A stretch of 64,000 bases of DNA, from contig CAYQME010000002.1 of the NCBI GenBank assembly GCA_964418645.1, forward strand, positions 1 to 64,000, given 5' to 3'. Position 1 is the first letter of the stretch. Every line of letters starts with the position of its first letter. Shown in pieces: positions 34,715 to 43,688 of the stretch. The DNA is from JAADHG01 sp964418645 (GTDB lineage Bacteria > Bacteroidota > Bacteroidia > Flavobacteriales > Flavobacteriaceae). Both the position numbers and the translations under genes were made by a program. The notes below the pieces were generated by a model that was not told the DNA's origin, ran no database searches, and saw only the letters and a program-made list of their open reading frames with translations.

Positions 34715-35042
34715 CTTCTTTTTGTTTTACAAGGCTATCTTCGTATTCTATGAGATAAATTTCTTCATCTTTTTTCTTCATATGGTATTTTTCTCTTCCA
34801 TATTTTTCTAAACCTTCCTCATTGCTTAATTTTTTTATTTTTCTATTATCTTTTTCTATTTCCTTTTTATAATATTCTTTTTCAGCTTTTAAGGCTTCTA
34901 TTTCATTGTTCAATTCGTTATGAATAAACCAAGAATTACTATCAAAAAATAGCATCCAAATAACAAACACTATAAAAATAAGAAAGAAGATATTTTTAAA
35001 TGGTTTTAAAAAATGTTTATATGTATTTGCAAAATTTACCAT
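34707..35042 (-). CDS. Septum formation initiator (FtsB/DivIC-like) protein
   Basis: A 111-residue single-pass membrane protein: the helix at about residues 14-32 (FKNIFFLIFIVFVIWMLFF) is followed by a coiled coil (LNNEIEALKAEKEYYKKEIE and onward) and the short conserved element EKYGREKYHMKKKDEEIYL. This is the FtsB/DivIC layout, a divisome component linking septal peptidoglycan synthesis to FtsL and FtsQ. It overlaps mutA by 8 bp and follows udk with no gap, a linkage I recall as common in the family. Confidence 0.9.
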   Translation of the reverse strand: MVNFANTYKHFLKPFKNIFFLIFIVFVIWMLFFDSNSWFIHNELNNEIEALKAEKEYYKKEIEKDNRKIKKLSNEEGLEKYGREKYHMKKKDEEIYLIEYEDSLVKQKEDE

Positions 35043-35648
35043 TTACAACCGTTCATTAATTATTGTTCGTACAATATCAACAGCTACAGTATTGTATTTA
35101 TTGTTTGGTATTATAATATCGGCAAACTCTTTCATAGGTTCAATAAATTGATCGTGCATAGGTTTCAATGTATTTTGATATCGTGATAAAACTTCGTCAA
35201 GATCTCTTCCGCGTTCTGCAATATCTCGCTTTAGGCGTCGTATTAAACGTTCATCACTATCTGCATGAACAAATATTTTAATATCAAACATATCTCTTAG
35301 CTTAGGATTTGTGAGGATTAAAATACCTTCAACAATCATAACTTTTCTTGGATGCGTTAATATGGTATCTCCAGTTCTATTATGCTTAACAAAAGAATAT
35401 ACAGGTTGTTGTATAGGTTTTTGAGTTTTTAATTTTTTTAAGTGTTTTGTTAAAAGATTAAAATCAATAGATCTTGGGTGGTCAAAATTCATTTTAACAC
35501 GTTCTTCATAACTTAAATGGGTGGTGTCCATATAGTAGGAATCTTGGGAAATCACACCAACTTCACCTTCGGGAAGCTCGTTTAATATTTGATTTACAAC
35601 AGTAGTTTTACCACATCCTGTTCCACCTGTGATTCCAATAATAAGCAT
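35043..35648 (-). CDS. udk: Uridine kinase
   Basis: A 201-residue P-loop kinase that phosphorylates uridine and cytidine in pyrimidine salvage. Motifs are the Walker A loop GGTGCGKTTVVNQI, the QDSYYMD substrate loop, NFDHPRSIDF, and RRLKRDIAERGRD with the lid arginines. It is the first gene of the udk-ftsB/divIC-mutA-lipoproteins-scpA run, and its stop is directly followed by the next ATG. Length is normal. Confidence 0.96.
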   Translation of the reverse strand: MLIIGITGGTGCGKTTVVNQILNELPEGEVGVISQDSYYMDTTHLSYEERVKMNFDHPRSIDFNLLTKHLKKLKTQKPIQQPVYSFVKHNRTGDTILTHPRKVMIVEGILILTNPKLRDMFDIKIFVHADSDERLIRRLKRDIAERGRDLDEVLSRYQNTLKPMHDQFIEPMKEFADIIIPNNKYNTVAVDIVRTIINERL

Positions 35649-35819
35649 GATTAATTCTTTTGGTATTAGTTGGACAAATTTAGTATTATTTCTTCGGAAT
35701 AATTTTAACTATCTCAACATTTTCAAAATGATAAGAGATTTTATTTAATAACTAATACGTAAAATTATTTAAGACTGAAAAAATGAATGCAAAAATGTTT
35801 TCATTTTAAAGAAAACCTT

Positions 35820-35827
35820 TATATTTG
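35820..35827 (+). promoter_or_regulatory. -7 promoter box of tRNA-Pro
   Basis: TATATTTG matches TAnnTTTG exactly and ends 13 bp before the first base of the tRNA. Confidence 0.6.
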
Positions 35828-35839
35828 CAACTTGTTTTT

Positions 35840-35914
35840 CGGGGTGTAGCGTAGCCCGGTTATCGCGCCGCGTTTGGGACGCGGAGGTCGCAGGTTCGAA
35901 TCCTGCCACCCCGA
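35840..35914 (+). tRNA. tRNA-Pro (anticodon TGG)
   Basis: The acceptor stem CGGGGTG pairs with CACCCCG. The anticodon stem is CCGCG/CGCGG around loop TTTGGGA, giving anticodon TGG (proline). The T arm has GCAGG TTCGAAT CCTGC. The discriminator base is A and no CCA is encoded. Confidence 0.97.
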
Positions 35915-35918
35915 CTTT

Positions 35919-35949
35919 AAAGCTGAATCATTAGGTTCAGCTTTTTTTG
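35919..35949 (+). terminator. Rho-independent terminator after tRNA-Pro
   Basis: AAGCTGAA and TTCAGCTT form a stem with loop TCATTAGG, followed by T7. It lies directly after the tRNA. Confidence 0.8.
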
Positions 35950-35979
35950 TTAGATTATGCTAATACAATGTAGTTATTA

Positions 35980-37233
35980 TTAAAATTTAATATTTAAGTC
36001 TACTCTAAATCGATTACCCGATTCTAACTGATCGTCACTTGCCATTCTTCTTTGCAAAGCTTCTACATTGTAGTAACGTGCCACGATATTGAAATCTTTG
36101 CCAATGGTATATACCATACGAAACTCGTGACCACCATAGTTGGTATTTCTATTAGCATGAATATTTCCCCATCTTACCCAATCATCTTCTGTGAAATAAC
36201 TCACAACCGAAAACATTTCTTTATGGGCATAGTAATAAGCAAACTGCCAATCTCCTTTATCTTTAGAACGCCCAATGGCCAACGAAGCAGTATGGCTTGT
36301 TGTCTGATCTTTGAGTTCATCTCTAAAACCAAGATCATTAAATGTTTGTGAATATTTATTATCAGAATAATCCTCTAAGTTGCTCACTATATCATAGCCA
36401 ATTGTTACCGGCCATTTTTCACTTATAAGAGAAGAAACTTTATATTGAAGTGAAGCCATTAAAAAATTATAATCTAAAGACAAATAAGACCCTGTAGACC
36501 CTGAAGCATCAAATGAGAGTTCAGTTGAGGTGAAAATACCACTCATTCCGTAGTAACCGACCGATGCAATGCCCTGATAATTATCTTTTTTATGTGTAAG
36601 TTTTAGTTGTGCTCCAATAATCTCCCCATAATTATCACCATTACCAAATCCTGTACCACTTCCATTAAAAGGGGAAGATGAATTACCCTCAACAGGAATA
36701 TTGTTAGCCATAAAATACGCTACTGTAGGTGCAAACTCGACTGCTCCGGTTTTATATTTCGCTCCAAAGACTAAGCCTTCAGGTGTAACATCATCATCCC
36801 AGAATAATTCATTTTGCTTCCAGAAAGGAAAACTATTTTTTCCTACCCAACCCCAGTAATCACCTTTTTGATATTTAAAATATATCTTGTCAAGATTAAA
36901 CGGCACCATTCCAAACCCTTTGTATCCAAAATTTACATGGGGAGATTGAATACTTGTTGGGACTCCAGTCCTAAGTCTAAGACCTAACTGTATGTTTTCA
37001 TTCCAATTGTAAACGGCTCCAAAACGCATTCGGTAACGCAATCTAAAACGATCTTCTCTTTTACCAACGCCATCATTACTGGAAGAGCTAGAATTTTTAG
37101 AATTCCAATCATATTCAGTTCTGAATCGAAAATCACCATAAAACTGGAGTTTTTTATTGTCTTTTTGTGCATTGATTTTTGAGACTGATATTAGCGAAAG
37201 CAATAATAGGAGAAGTAAATAAAGTTCTTTCAT
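35980..37233 (-). CDS. Outer-membrane porin-like protein (alginate-export/porin fold)
   Basis: A 417-residue exported protein with signal peptide (LYLLLLLLLSLISVSKINAQ) and a chain of amphipathic beta strands ending in an aromatic C-terminus (RFRVDLNIKF), as for an outer-membrane barrel. Typical strands are LQFYGDFRFRTEYDW, DRFRLRYRMRFGAVYNW and HEFRMVYTIGKDFNIVARYY. It looks like the putative-porin or alginate-export type; no substrate can be named. It is transcribed alone, divergent from trxB, across a 290-bp AT-rich gap. It is convergent with the tRNA. Confidence 0.8.
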   Translation of the reverse strand: MKELYLLLLLLLSLISVSKINAQKDNKKLQFYGDFRFRTEYDWNSKNSSSSSNDGVGKREDRFRLRYRMRFGAVYNWNENIQLGLRLRTGVPTSIQSPHVNFGYKGFGMVPFNLDKIYFKYQKGDYWGWVGKNSFPFWKQNELFWDDDVTPEGLVFGAKYKTGAVEFAPTVAYFMANNIPVEGNSSSPFNGSGTGFGNGDNYGEIIGAQLKLTHKKDNYQGIASVGYYGMSGIFTSTELSFDASGSTGSYLSLDYNFLMASLQYKVSSLISEKWPVTIGYDIVSNLEDYSDNKYSQTFNDLGFRDELKDQTTSHTASLAIGRSKDKGDWQFAYYYAHKEMFSVVSYFTEDDWVRWGNIHANRNTNYGGHEFRMVYTIGKDFNIVARYYNVEALQRRMASDDQLESGNRFRVDLNIKF

Positions 37234-37490
37234 AATTAAATTATCGAGTTGTATAATTACTATATATGGAAAGGGCTAAAATAACATGAATAGAAATTTA
37301 AATGACATGATAATTATCAGTTAAAATCAAAGGAATTATTTTTATCTTTTCAAATTTATAACAGGGCAAGTATTGTTGTTATAGTGATTTGTAAATGATT
37401 ATTTATTTTTATAATTATTTATGATTAATCAATTTTTTATTTTTATAAGAACTGTTGATAACTTCTAAGTAAGGATTTAAGCAAAAAAGC

Positions 37491-37498
37491 TACTTTTG
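37491..37498 (+). promoter_or_regulatory. -7 promoter box of trxB
   Basis: TACTTTTG matches TAnnTTTG and lies 25 bp before the ATG of trxB. In the rest of the gap (37234-37490) I see only AT-rich DNA. Confidence 0.5.
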
Positions 37499-37523
37499 CT
37501 TTGTTATAAATAAGAATACAATT

Positions 37524-38486
37524 ATGTCAGAAACAATAGAAAAAGTAAAATGTTTAATTATTGGCTCAGGACCTGCTGGATATACTGCAGCAATTTATGC
37601 TTCTAGAGCTAATATGTTTCCAGTTTTGTATCAAGGCACACAACCTGGAGGTCAATTAACTACAACAACTGAAGTTGATAATTTCCCTGGCTATCCTGAA
37701 GGGATTTCTGGACCAGAGATGATGATAGAATTACAAAAGCAAGCCGAACGTTTCGGAACAGATATACGTGATGGTTGGATTACCAAAGTAGATTTTTCAA
37801 GTGATGTACATAAAGTATGGGTAAATGAAACCAAAGAAATTCATTGTGATACTGTAATTATATCTACGGGAGCTTCTGCAAAATATTTAGGATTAGAATC
37901 TGAACAAAAATATTTAAAACTTGGTGGAGGTGTTTCGGCATGTGCTGTTTGTGATGGATTCTTTTATAAAAACCAAGAAGTGGTTATAGTAGGTGCAGGG
38001 GATTCAGCTTGTGAGGAAGCACATTATTTATCTAATTTATGTACTAAAGTAACCATGTTGGTTCGTAGAGACGAATTTAGAGCTTCAAAAATTATGGCTA
38101 CTAGAGTAAAGAATACTGAGAATATTGAAATTATGTTTAATACTGAAACTAATGAAGTTTTAGGCGATGGACAAGTAGTAACTGGAGTGAGAGCAAAAAA
38201 CAATATAACTGGAGATACTATTGATATTCCTGCTACAGGATTTTTTGTTGCTATTGGGCATAAACCAAATACCGATATTTTTAAAGATTATTTAGACTTA
38301 GATGAAACGGGATATATTATTAATGTTCATGGAACTTCCAAAACTAATATTGAAGGCGTATTTGTTAGTGGTGATGCTGCTGATCATGTGTACAGACAGG
38401 CTGTTACTGCTGCGGGAACAGGATGCATGGCAGCTTTAGATGCTGAACGTTATTTAGCGGCTAAAGAATCTACAATTGAAGTTTAA
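37524..38486 (+). CDS. trxB: Thioredoxin-disulfide reductase
   Basis: A 320-residue flavoprotein that reduces thioredoxin with NADPH. The FAD-binding GSGPAGYTAAIYASRAN, the redox pair in CAVCDGFF (Cys140, Cys143), the NADPH motif VGAGDSACEEA and the distal GVFVSGDAADHVYRQAVTAAGTGCMAA region (seen as ENIEG...GDAADH and AVTAAGTGCMAALDAE) are all present. It is a low-Mr bacterial TrxR of standard length, monocistronic, with its own promoter and a perfect palindromic terminator. Confidence 0.97.
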   Translation: MSETIEKVKCLIIGSGPAGYTAAIYASRANMFPVLYQGTQPGGQLTTTTEVDNFPGYPEGISGPEMMIELQKQAERFGTDIRDGWITKVDFSSDVHKVWVNETKEIHCDTVIISTGASAKYLGLESEQKYLKLGGGVSACAVCDGFFYKNQEVVIVGAGDSACEEAHYLSNLCTKVTMLVRRDEFRASKIMATRVKNTENIEIMFNTETNEVLGDGQVVTGVRAKNNITGDTIDIPATGFFVAIGHKPNTDIFKDYLDLDETGYIINVHGTSKTNIEGVFVSGDAADHVYRQAVTAAGTGCMAALDAERYLAAKESTIEV

Positions 38487-38505
38487 ATTTAAGTTTAGGA
38501 TATCA

Positions 38506-38534
38506 AAAAGGTGAAGCAATTGCTTCACCTTTTC
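38506..38534. terminator. Bidirectional terminator between trxB and the HeadGIN gene
   Basis: AAAAGGTGAAGCAAT and its exact reverse complement form a perfect hairpin with A- and T-runs on both sides. It sits between the convergent trxB and DUF2807 genes and can stop transcripts from both. Confidence 0.85.
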
Positions 38535-38537
38535 TGT

Positions 38538-39383
38538 TTAAGGTTTCATTTCCTTTTTATAAAGTTTAGCTGTGTCAATAAATTTATTAATGACAATTTT
38601 TGGATTATTATAAATCGATATTTCACTACTCCCTAAAGCTTGTATGCATAAGTTTTCTATAACATGAACAGAAATAGTACTACTACCTTCACTTAGCAAT
38701 TCACAGTTGTTTACTGCAAGATCTTTACCAATAAATTTTGAAGAATTATCCGTTCGAATATTTAATGTGTTAAGTGTTCCTTCAATTTTAGCATCTGCAC
38801 TTTGATACATATCAATTTGCAAACTATCTGCATTTATAATTGCATCAAGTTTACTGTTTTCACTTAATTCTAGAGTTACTAAATTAGTAGTAAGATTAAG
38901 TTTTATCCTTGCACGATCGCCGTTTGTTAATTTAATTTTTTTTGCTTTTATATTAAGATATGCTCTTGATGACCCTAAATTTTTTAAAATAAGTTCATCC
39001 AAACTCACAGTAGTAAGTGAACTTATTTCACCATTATCTAGTGTTTCTATGTTTTTTAAAGTTTTTGTATAAATAACTTTAATGCTTATCTTTTTACTCG
39101 AGGTAATCTTTTTAAGAGTTTGAAATTTTAGTGTGCTGTCAACAACATTAAAGCTTATAATATCGTGAAGATTATCGTCAGCTTCAATAAAAACTAATGC
39201 TTCATTGCCTTCAATAATATCAACCTTAAAGTTTTCACCTATAATAATACTATTAAACGAATTGACTTTAGTTTCTCTAGGAGTTACATTTCTATCACCT
39301 TTTATTTTTTCTTTTTGCTGACAAAATCCTGAAGCTGATAAAAGAGTAATAATTGCGATTATAAGGGCTTTCTTTCTCATCAT
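38538..39383 (-). CDS. HeadGIN (DUF2807) family exported protein
   Basis: A protein of about 281 residues with signal peptide KALIIAIITLLSASGFCQ and a DUF2807 beta-solenoid domain: TKVNSFNSIIIGENFKVDII, the phrase VFIEADDNLHDIISFNVV, then repeats of about 20 residues with short SxA/SxK turns (NLGSSRAYLNI, TNGDRARIKLN, ENSKLDAII, QSADAKIEG). Start choice: a promoter-like CAAATATA (TATATTTG on the minus strand, 39401-39408) lies within a longer frame that begins at 39413, so the MMRKK start at 39383 is used. Role unknown; such domains are surface or periplasmic and often occur with PspC proteins. It shares the fold with the next gene. Confidence 0.82.
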   Translation of the reverse strand: MMRKKALIIAIITLLSASGFCQQKEKIKGDRNVTPRETKVNSFNSIIIGENFKVDIIEGNEALVFIEADDNLHDIISFNVVDSTLKFQTLKKITSSKKISIKVIYTKTLKNIETLDNGEISSLTTVSLDELILKNLGSSRAYLNIKAKKIKLTNGDRARIKLNLTTNLVTLELSENSKLDAIINADSLQIDMYQSADAKIEGTLNTLNIRTDNSSKFIGKDLAVNNCELLSEGSSTISVHVIENLCIQALGSSEISIYNNPKIVINKFIDTAKLYKKEMKP

Positions 39384-39400
39384 GTTTATTTTGTGTACAA

Positions 39401-39408
39401 CAAATATA
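39401..39408 (-). promoter_or_regulatory. -7 promoter box of the downstream HeadGIN gene
   Basis: On the minus strand the site is TATATTTG, an exact TAnnTTTG match, 17 bp before the chosen ATG at 39383. Confidence 0.55.
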
Positions 39409-39410
39409 TG

Positions 39411-39451
39411 CAAAAAACCATCTCAAAGGTGTTAAATATCTTTGAGATGGC
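39411..39451 (-). terminator. Terminator of the upstream HeadGIN gene
   Basis: CCATCTCAAAG (39418-39428) and CTTTGAGATGG (39440-39450) form an 11-bp stem. On the minus strand it is followed by a T6 run at 39417-39412. It stops the transcript from the gene at 39502-40230. Confidence 0.75.
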
Positions 39452-39501
39452 TAAACATGATTGATTAGAATCCTATTTTCAGAGCATAGGGTTTGATTGG
39501 T

Positions 39502-40230
39502 TTATTGCTTTCTTATACTACCAGAAACACCATCTTTTTTACTTATCTTTTCAGGATTTCCATAGTATTTTATATCGCCACCACTTGAAGCTTTTGCATA
39601 TAATTCTTTTGATGTATTTACTGTTATATCGGCACCACTACTTGCTCTTGCTTCACAAGTATTGGTTTTTAAATTTCCTGCTTTAATATCACTTCCGCTA
39701 GATGCATCAGCGTAAAGCTTATCTGTTTTTCCAGATAATCGTAAATCACTTCCACTACTAGAGCTACATTCAATAACATGGGTGTCGACTTCAAGTTCCA
39801 TATCACTTCCACTTGTGGTATGAAGTTCTAAACTTTCAGTAGTTATAGTATTTGTTGAATACACGTCACTACCACTAGTTGCAGTTATTTTTTCAATATA
39901 ATTAATACTAAGCATTACTTTTTTTGAAGCTGCATAGCTAATGTTTTCATCAGCATAAATGCGTAATACATTATTCTCAACTTTTGTCATAATAATGTCT
40001 TGTAAGTTTTCATCTGCTTGAACGTTTAAACTTACATTATCACCTTGAGTGATATATACATCTAACCCACGACTTATTTTAATTTCGTTAAAGTCATTGC
40101 TAATGTTGCGGTCAATGGTTTTTACGTTTCCGTTTCCTTTTACCCCAAAACCAAAGTTGGAGTTGAACTGGCAGGACATAAGCATAATGCTTAGTATAAT
40201 GCCTACGATAAATTTTGTGATAGTTGTCAT
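39502..40230 (-). CDS. HeadGIN (DUF2807) lipoprotein with SSGSD repeats
   Basis: A 242-residue lipoprotein (lipobox LMSCQ, Cys20) with the DUF2807 domain. The N-terminal part has GVKGNGNVKTIDRNI and FNEIKISRGLDVYITQGD. From about residue 118 onward six turns carry the motif SG[SAG]D (at 119-122, 140-143, 159-162, 178-181, 198-201 and 216-219), spaced 18-21 residues, as expected for rungs of a right-handed beta-helix. Biochemical role is unknown. It is 114 bp downstream of the NTF2-like gene on the same strand and belongs to the PadR-PspC module. Confidence 0.87.
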   Translation of the reverse strand: MTTITKFIVGIILSIMLMSCQFNSNFGFGVKGNGNVKTIDRNISNDFNEIKISRGLDVYITQGDNVSLNVQADENLQDIIMTKVENNVLRIYADENISYAASKKVMLSINYIEKITATSGSDVYSTNTITTESLELHTTSGSDMELEVDTHVIECSSSSGSDLRLSGKTDKLYADASSGSDIKAGNLKTNTCEARASSGADITVNTSKELYAKASSGGDIKYYGNPEKISKKDGVSGSIRKQ

Positions 40231-40344
40231 AATAGTATTTTTTTTGATTGAATTTTTAATAAAAGTATTTATAATATTTATTTGTTTATAATTTTAATAT
40301 CTGAATTGTAATAGTTTAAGGATGAATTGTTAATCGTCTTCAAT

Positions 40345-40836
40345 TTAATGCAGACTGATTATCTTGGTCATTTTCCAATCTTCATTTTCGTTTTTCCATA
40401 TTGTAATAAATTTACTAGGATTGGAGACGGCATCTGGTTCTTGATTATTAAAAAATTTGTGATAGCCCATTTCTACTGCACCATAGTTATTAATTGGATA
40501 TACTTCAATACTTCCTGATATTAATTCTCTAGTCACTTTCCCGCAGATGTTATTTTTTATAGCTTCAATAATCTCTGCTTTTGAAGTTGATAAGCCTCCC
40601 TTATCATGAAAAAACTCAATATCTTCGGATATTAGTAATGCTTGTTGCTCTAAATCACAAGTATTATATGCTTCAAAAAAAATACTATCTAGTTTTTCTA
40701 TTTTGTTTTGAAGCACTATGTCTATTGGCTTATATTTTTCTAACTCAGTTATGTCTTTATGTTTTTCATAATTACATGAAACATTTAAAGTTGAAACAAA
40801 TGCAAACAATACTACTATGAAATATTTATAATTCAT
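40345..40836 (-). CDS. NTF2-like/DUF4440 lipoprotein
   Basis: A 163-residue protein with signal peptide and lipobox (STLNVSCN, Cys21), followed by an NTF2-like (SnoaL/DUF4440) fold: LDSIFFEAYNTCDLEQQALLISEDIEFFHD, KGGLSTSKAEIIEAI and the C-terminal strands FITIWKNENEDWKMTKIIS. The fold often serves as a small-molecule pocket; no substrate or catalytic residue is evident. It is 1 bp after the PspC gene and so is co-transcribed with it. Confidence 0.84.
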   Translation of the reverse strand: MNYKYFIVVLFAFVSTLNVSCNYEKHKDITELEKYKPIDIVLQNKIEKLDSIFFEAYNTCDLEQQALLISEDIEFFHDKGGLSTSKAEIIEAIKNNICGKVTRELISGSIEVYPINNYGAVEMGYHKFFNNQEPDAVSNPSKFITIWKNENEDWKMTKIISLH

Positions 40837-40837
40837 G

Positions 40838-42631
40838 TTAATTGTCTTTAGATTTAATACTTATTCCGTTAGAATCTATAGTGGTTTTAACATTTTCGTT
40901 CTCCCCTAAAAGCCCTTTATTGTCTATTTTTAAGTGTGCATCTTCATTTTTAATTTCTAAACCATCTTTATCTAGTTTAAATGATGAATCGTCATTGTGA
41001 ATGTCAATATTTTTTTTGCTTCCATGATCTCTTGAGCAATCTAAACAAATAACATCGTTGTGAATTACTTTTAAGTAATGCTCTTCGAACCCATTATCGA
41101 GAATATCTCTATAGCTTGAAGAGTTTCTATGAAATGAATAGGTGTTAATATCAGCATAAACAATACTACCTTCTGGTAAATACACTATTATTTTAACATA
41201 TTGATCACTAAATTTGTTTTTAAAATCGGTTAATAAATAAGGGTCTAGTAATAGTTCATTTCCTGAAAAAGAATAATTATATTCTATATTATTTGCTCTT
41301 TCTTTAGCTTTTTGATAATTATTCCCATCAGCACTTTTTTCAATGCTTACAATTGCAAGTGAATCTTTAGTTGACCTAAAAATTAATCGCACATTTGATG
41401 AGTATATTTTCTTGTTATCATTTTCGTCAAAAATGATTCTAAATTCACCTCTGTTACGATAGAAGCGTCTAGATTGAGATATATAAGAATTATCTTTGTT
41501 GGACATTTTTACAAAGAGTGTGTCATTGGTTGTAATACCCATTTCAGTTTTTATTGTTACACTTTCATCAAACACATGCTCACTTACTTCTTTAATAGCA
41601 AAAACAGATAGTACAATAATTGCTGTTAACCATATTCCAAACAATGAAAAACCAGCTATCTTTCCAATTGGTTTCAAGTTATTTGCAAGAATTTTTAATC
41701 CTAAAATAAAGATGAAGAAGAAAGGTATGCCAACTGCAAACAATAATAATAAGGACACTATCCAAATTGGTAAATCGGTTGAATTGACAGCATTAGCAAA
41801 ATCAATACCAGGGAAATGAAAAAGATCTGCAGCTCCAGCTGTAATTAACCCAATTATGAGTCCTATTAGGGTTGAAACTCCAACTATCATAAGTATAATA
41901 CCAATGAATTTTGCACAAATCTTAAAGAAAAACATAATAATATTTCCAAGGGCATCAAAGAAAGAACGCGACGTAGATTGTACTTTGTTGCCTACTTTTT
42001 GGTAGTCTCCATTTTTAACTTTATCGGCAACATCTTCAAGGCTATCCTTAACATTACTAAACCCTTCTTTTACTTTTTGTTCTATATTAGTAATGTTAAC
42101 AGGCTTTCCCGTCATCGCCAATTTTTCAGATGTGGTTTCAGCTGATGGCATTAAGATCCATAATAAGATGTATATAAATAATCCTGTTCCTCCCACGAAA
42201 AATAGAAGTAACCAACCCAAACGAATCCATAATGAATCAACATCAAAGTAATGACTTAACCCAGAACAAACACCGCCAATATATGCGTTTTCAGTGTCTC
42301 TAAATAACCGTCTTCCAGAAGACTTTTTTCTTGGACGAGCTTCTGGTTCATCTTCAAATATTTCTTCATCGACCATGTAATCTTCAGGTTGCCCCATTAC
42401 TGCAATAACTTCTTCTACTTCAGTTATTGAAATGACCTGCTTTTCGTCTTTAATTCTTTCAGTAAATAACTCTGCAATTCGAGCTTCAATATCTGCAATA
42501 ATTTCTGAACGCCCTTGGGAATCTGTGAATGAACGTTTTATAGCCTCAAGGTAGCGTTGTAATTTTGAGTATGCATCTTCATCTATATGAAAAAATATAC
42601 CTGCTAAATTTATGTTGACTGTCTTATTCAT
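40838..42631 (-). CDS. PspC domain membrane protein
   Basis: A 597-residue protein. Residues 1-90 form a cytoplasmic domain (VNINLAGIFFHIDEDAY, then ADIEARIAELF and VEEVIAVMGQPEDY). A PspC domain follows at about 108-165 (RRLFRDTENAYIGGVCSGL, then a transmembrane helix ending ILMPSAE). Three or four further membrane helices lie at about 225-345, and a periplasmic C-terminal part of ~240 residues contains SNKDNSYISQSRRF and repeated IKNEDAHLKIDNKG-type strands. This is the Bacteroidota form of the phage-shock/envelope-stress family. It overlaps the PadR gene by 4 bp (ATGA), so both are translated together. Confidence 0.9.
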   Translation of the reverse strand: MNKTVNINLAGIFFHIDEDAYSKLQRYLEAIKRSFTDSQGRSEIIADIEARIAELFTERIKDEKQVISITEVEEVIAVMGQPEDYMVDEEIFEDEPEARPRKKSSGRRLFRDTENAYIGGVCSGLSHYFDVDSLWIRLGWLLLFFVGGTGLFIYILLWILMPSAETTSEKLAMTGKPVNITNIEQKVKEGFSNVKDSLEDVADKVKNGDYQKVGNKVQSTSRSFFDALGNIIMFFFKICAKFIGIILMIVGVSTLIGLIIGLITAGAADLFHFPGIDFANAVNSTDLPIWIVSLLLLFAVGIPFFFIFILGLKILANNLKPIGKIAGFSLFGIWLTAIIVLSVFAIKEVSEHVFDESVTIKTEMGITTNDTLFVKMSNKDNSYISQSRRFYRNRGEFRIIFDENDNKKIYSSNVRLIFRSTKDSLAIVSIEKSADGNNYQKAKERANNIEYNYSFSGNELLLDPYLLTDFKNKFSDQYVKIIVYLPEGSIVYADINTYSFHRNSSSYRDILDNGFEEHYLKVIHNDVICLDCSRDHGSKKNIDIHNDDSSFKLDKDGLEIKNEDAHLKIDNKGLLGENENVKTTIDSNGISIKSKDN

Positions 42632-42969
42632 TTTTTTGTAGTTTTTTTTCTTGTTACTAGGTTAACAGCATTCTGTAGTTCACTCCAAGTCGTGTTCAAT
42701 TCTTTTAAAAATAGTTTCCCTGTTTCAGTTAATCCATAATATTTTCTTGGTGGTCCTGATGTAGATTCTTCCCAACGATAATTGAGTAATCCTGCGTTTT
42801 TTAATCGTGTAAGCAAAGGATATATAGTGCCTTCTACAACTAGCATTTTTGCGTCCTTCAAGGTTCCTAGAATTTCTGCTACGTAAGCATCATCATCTTT
42901 CAATATTGATAGTATGCAATATTCTAAAACGCCTTTTCGCATTTGTGCTTTTGTGTTTTCTATTTTCAT
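42628..42969 (-). CDS. PadR family transcriptional regulator
   Basis: A 113-residue winged-helix regulator: QMRKGVLEYCILSILKDDDAYVAEILGTLKD, seen in two parts, then GTIYPLLTRLKNAGLLNYRW (the recognition helix and wing), and SGPPRKYYGLTETGKLFL. It is the short one-domain PadR form. PadR proteins repress nearby operons and release DNA on ligand binding. As the first gene of padR-PspC-NTF2-HeadGIN, it probably represses its own operon; no operator could be pinned down in the 125-bp upstream gap. Confidence 0.93.
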   Translation of the reverse strand: MKIENTKAQMRKGVLEYCILSILKDDDAYVAEILGTLKDAKMLVVEGTIYPLLTRLKNAGLLNYRWEESTSGPPRKYYGLTETGKLFLKELNTTWSELQNAVNLVTRKKTTKK

Positions 42970-43094
42970 GTGTTTAAAATTATTTGCATTCTATTCATCG
43001 CTTGTAATCGTATAGATTTCGTAAGATATAGAATTTAAGTTCATAATAACTGTTCATTTTTTGATTGATTGACGTGATTGATGATTAATTTGAT

Positions 43095-43547
43095 TTATTT
43101 TAAAAAATTGATTGTAATAGGATATTTATAAGGTTCACCTTGATTAGCTTTACTTGTTGCAATGATTATAAAAACAATTTCAAATACAAATGCAGCCATT
43201 ACTAATATACCAGCTAGTATTGAGAAAATTATAACATTAAAACCATCACGATGGGATAAGTGAAAATCAAAATTGTAGGTATGCCAAAACTCTGGAAAAC
43301 TAACTGAGTTAAGTACCCCAAATAAAAATAGTGGTATAGTTAAACAGCCAATAATAATAGTATAAATTAATATACTTAATTGAAAGTTGATGGCTTGTTT
43401 ACCGTGCGCATCAATAAATTCAGATTTGTCTTTATTAATAGTCCAAAATATGAGAGGCATTATTATATTACCCAATGGGAAAATAAATTTTGAAAGCGCA
43501 GATAAGTGTGTTATAGCTGCTAAATTTTTATGGTGTTTTGTTAGCAT
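43095..43547 (-). CDS. DUF4870 domain membrane protein
   Basis: A membrane protein of 150 residues with four hydrophobic helices. The DUF4870 pattern is visible: HHKNLAAITHLSALSKFIFPLG, then PLIFWTINKDKSEFIDAHG and KQAINFQLSILIYTII, and a C-terminal AAFVFEIVFIIIATSKANQG. Function unknown. Start: a TATATTTG box on the minus strand lies at 43575-43582 across a longer in-frame start (43577), so the MLTKHHKN start at 43547 is used. Confidence 0.85.
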   Translation of the reverse strand: MLTKHHKNLAAITHLSALSKFIFPLGNIIMPLIFWTINKDKSEFIDAHGKQAINFQLSILIYTIIIGCLTIPLFLFGVLNSVSFPEFWHTYNFDFHLSHRDGFNVIIFSILAGILVMAAFVFEIVFIIIATSKANQGEPYKYPITINFLK

Positions 43548-43574
43548 AATTAAAACGTATAGTATTCTCTTATG

Positions 43575-43582
43575 CAAATATA
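43575..43582 (-). promoter_or_regulatory. -7 promoter box of the DUF4870 gene
   Basis: On the minus strand the site reads TATATTTG, an exact TAnnTTTG match, 27 bp before the chosen ATG. Confidence 0.55.
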
Positions 43583-43688
43583 TGTCTAAAAAAAGGTATT
43601 ATGCAAAACATAGTACTATAATTAACATAAATTTAACACTTTATCAAATAGAATATTTTGCATAACTTAGTCAAAAAATAACCTATAA

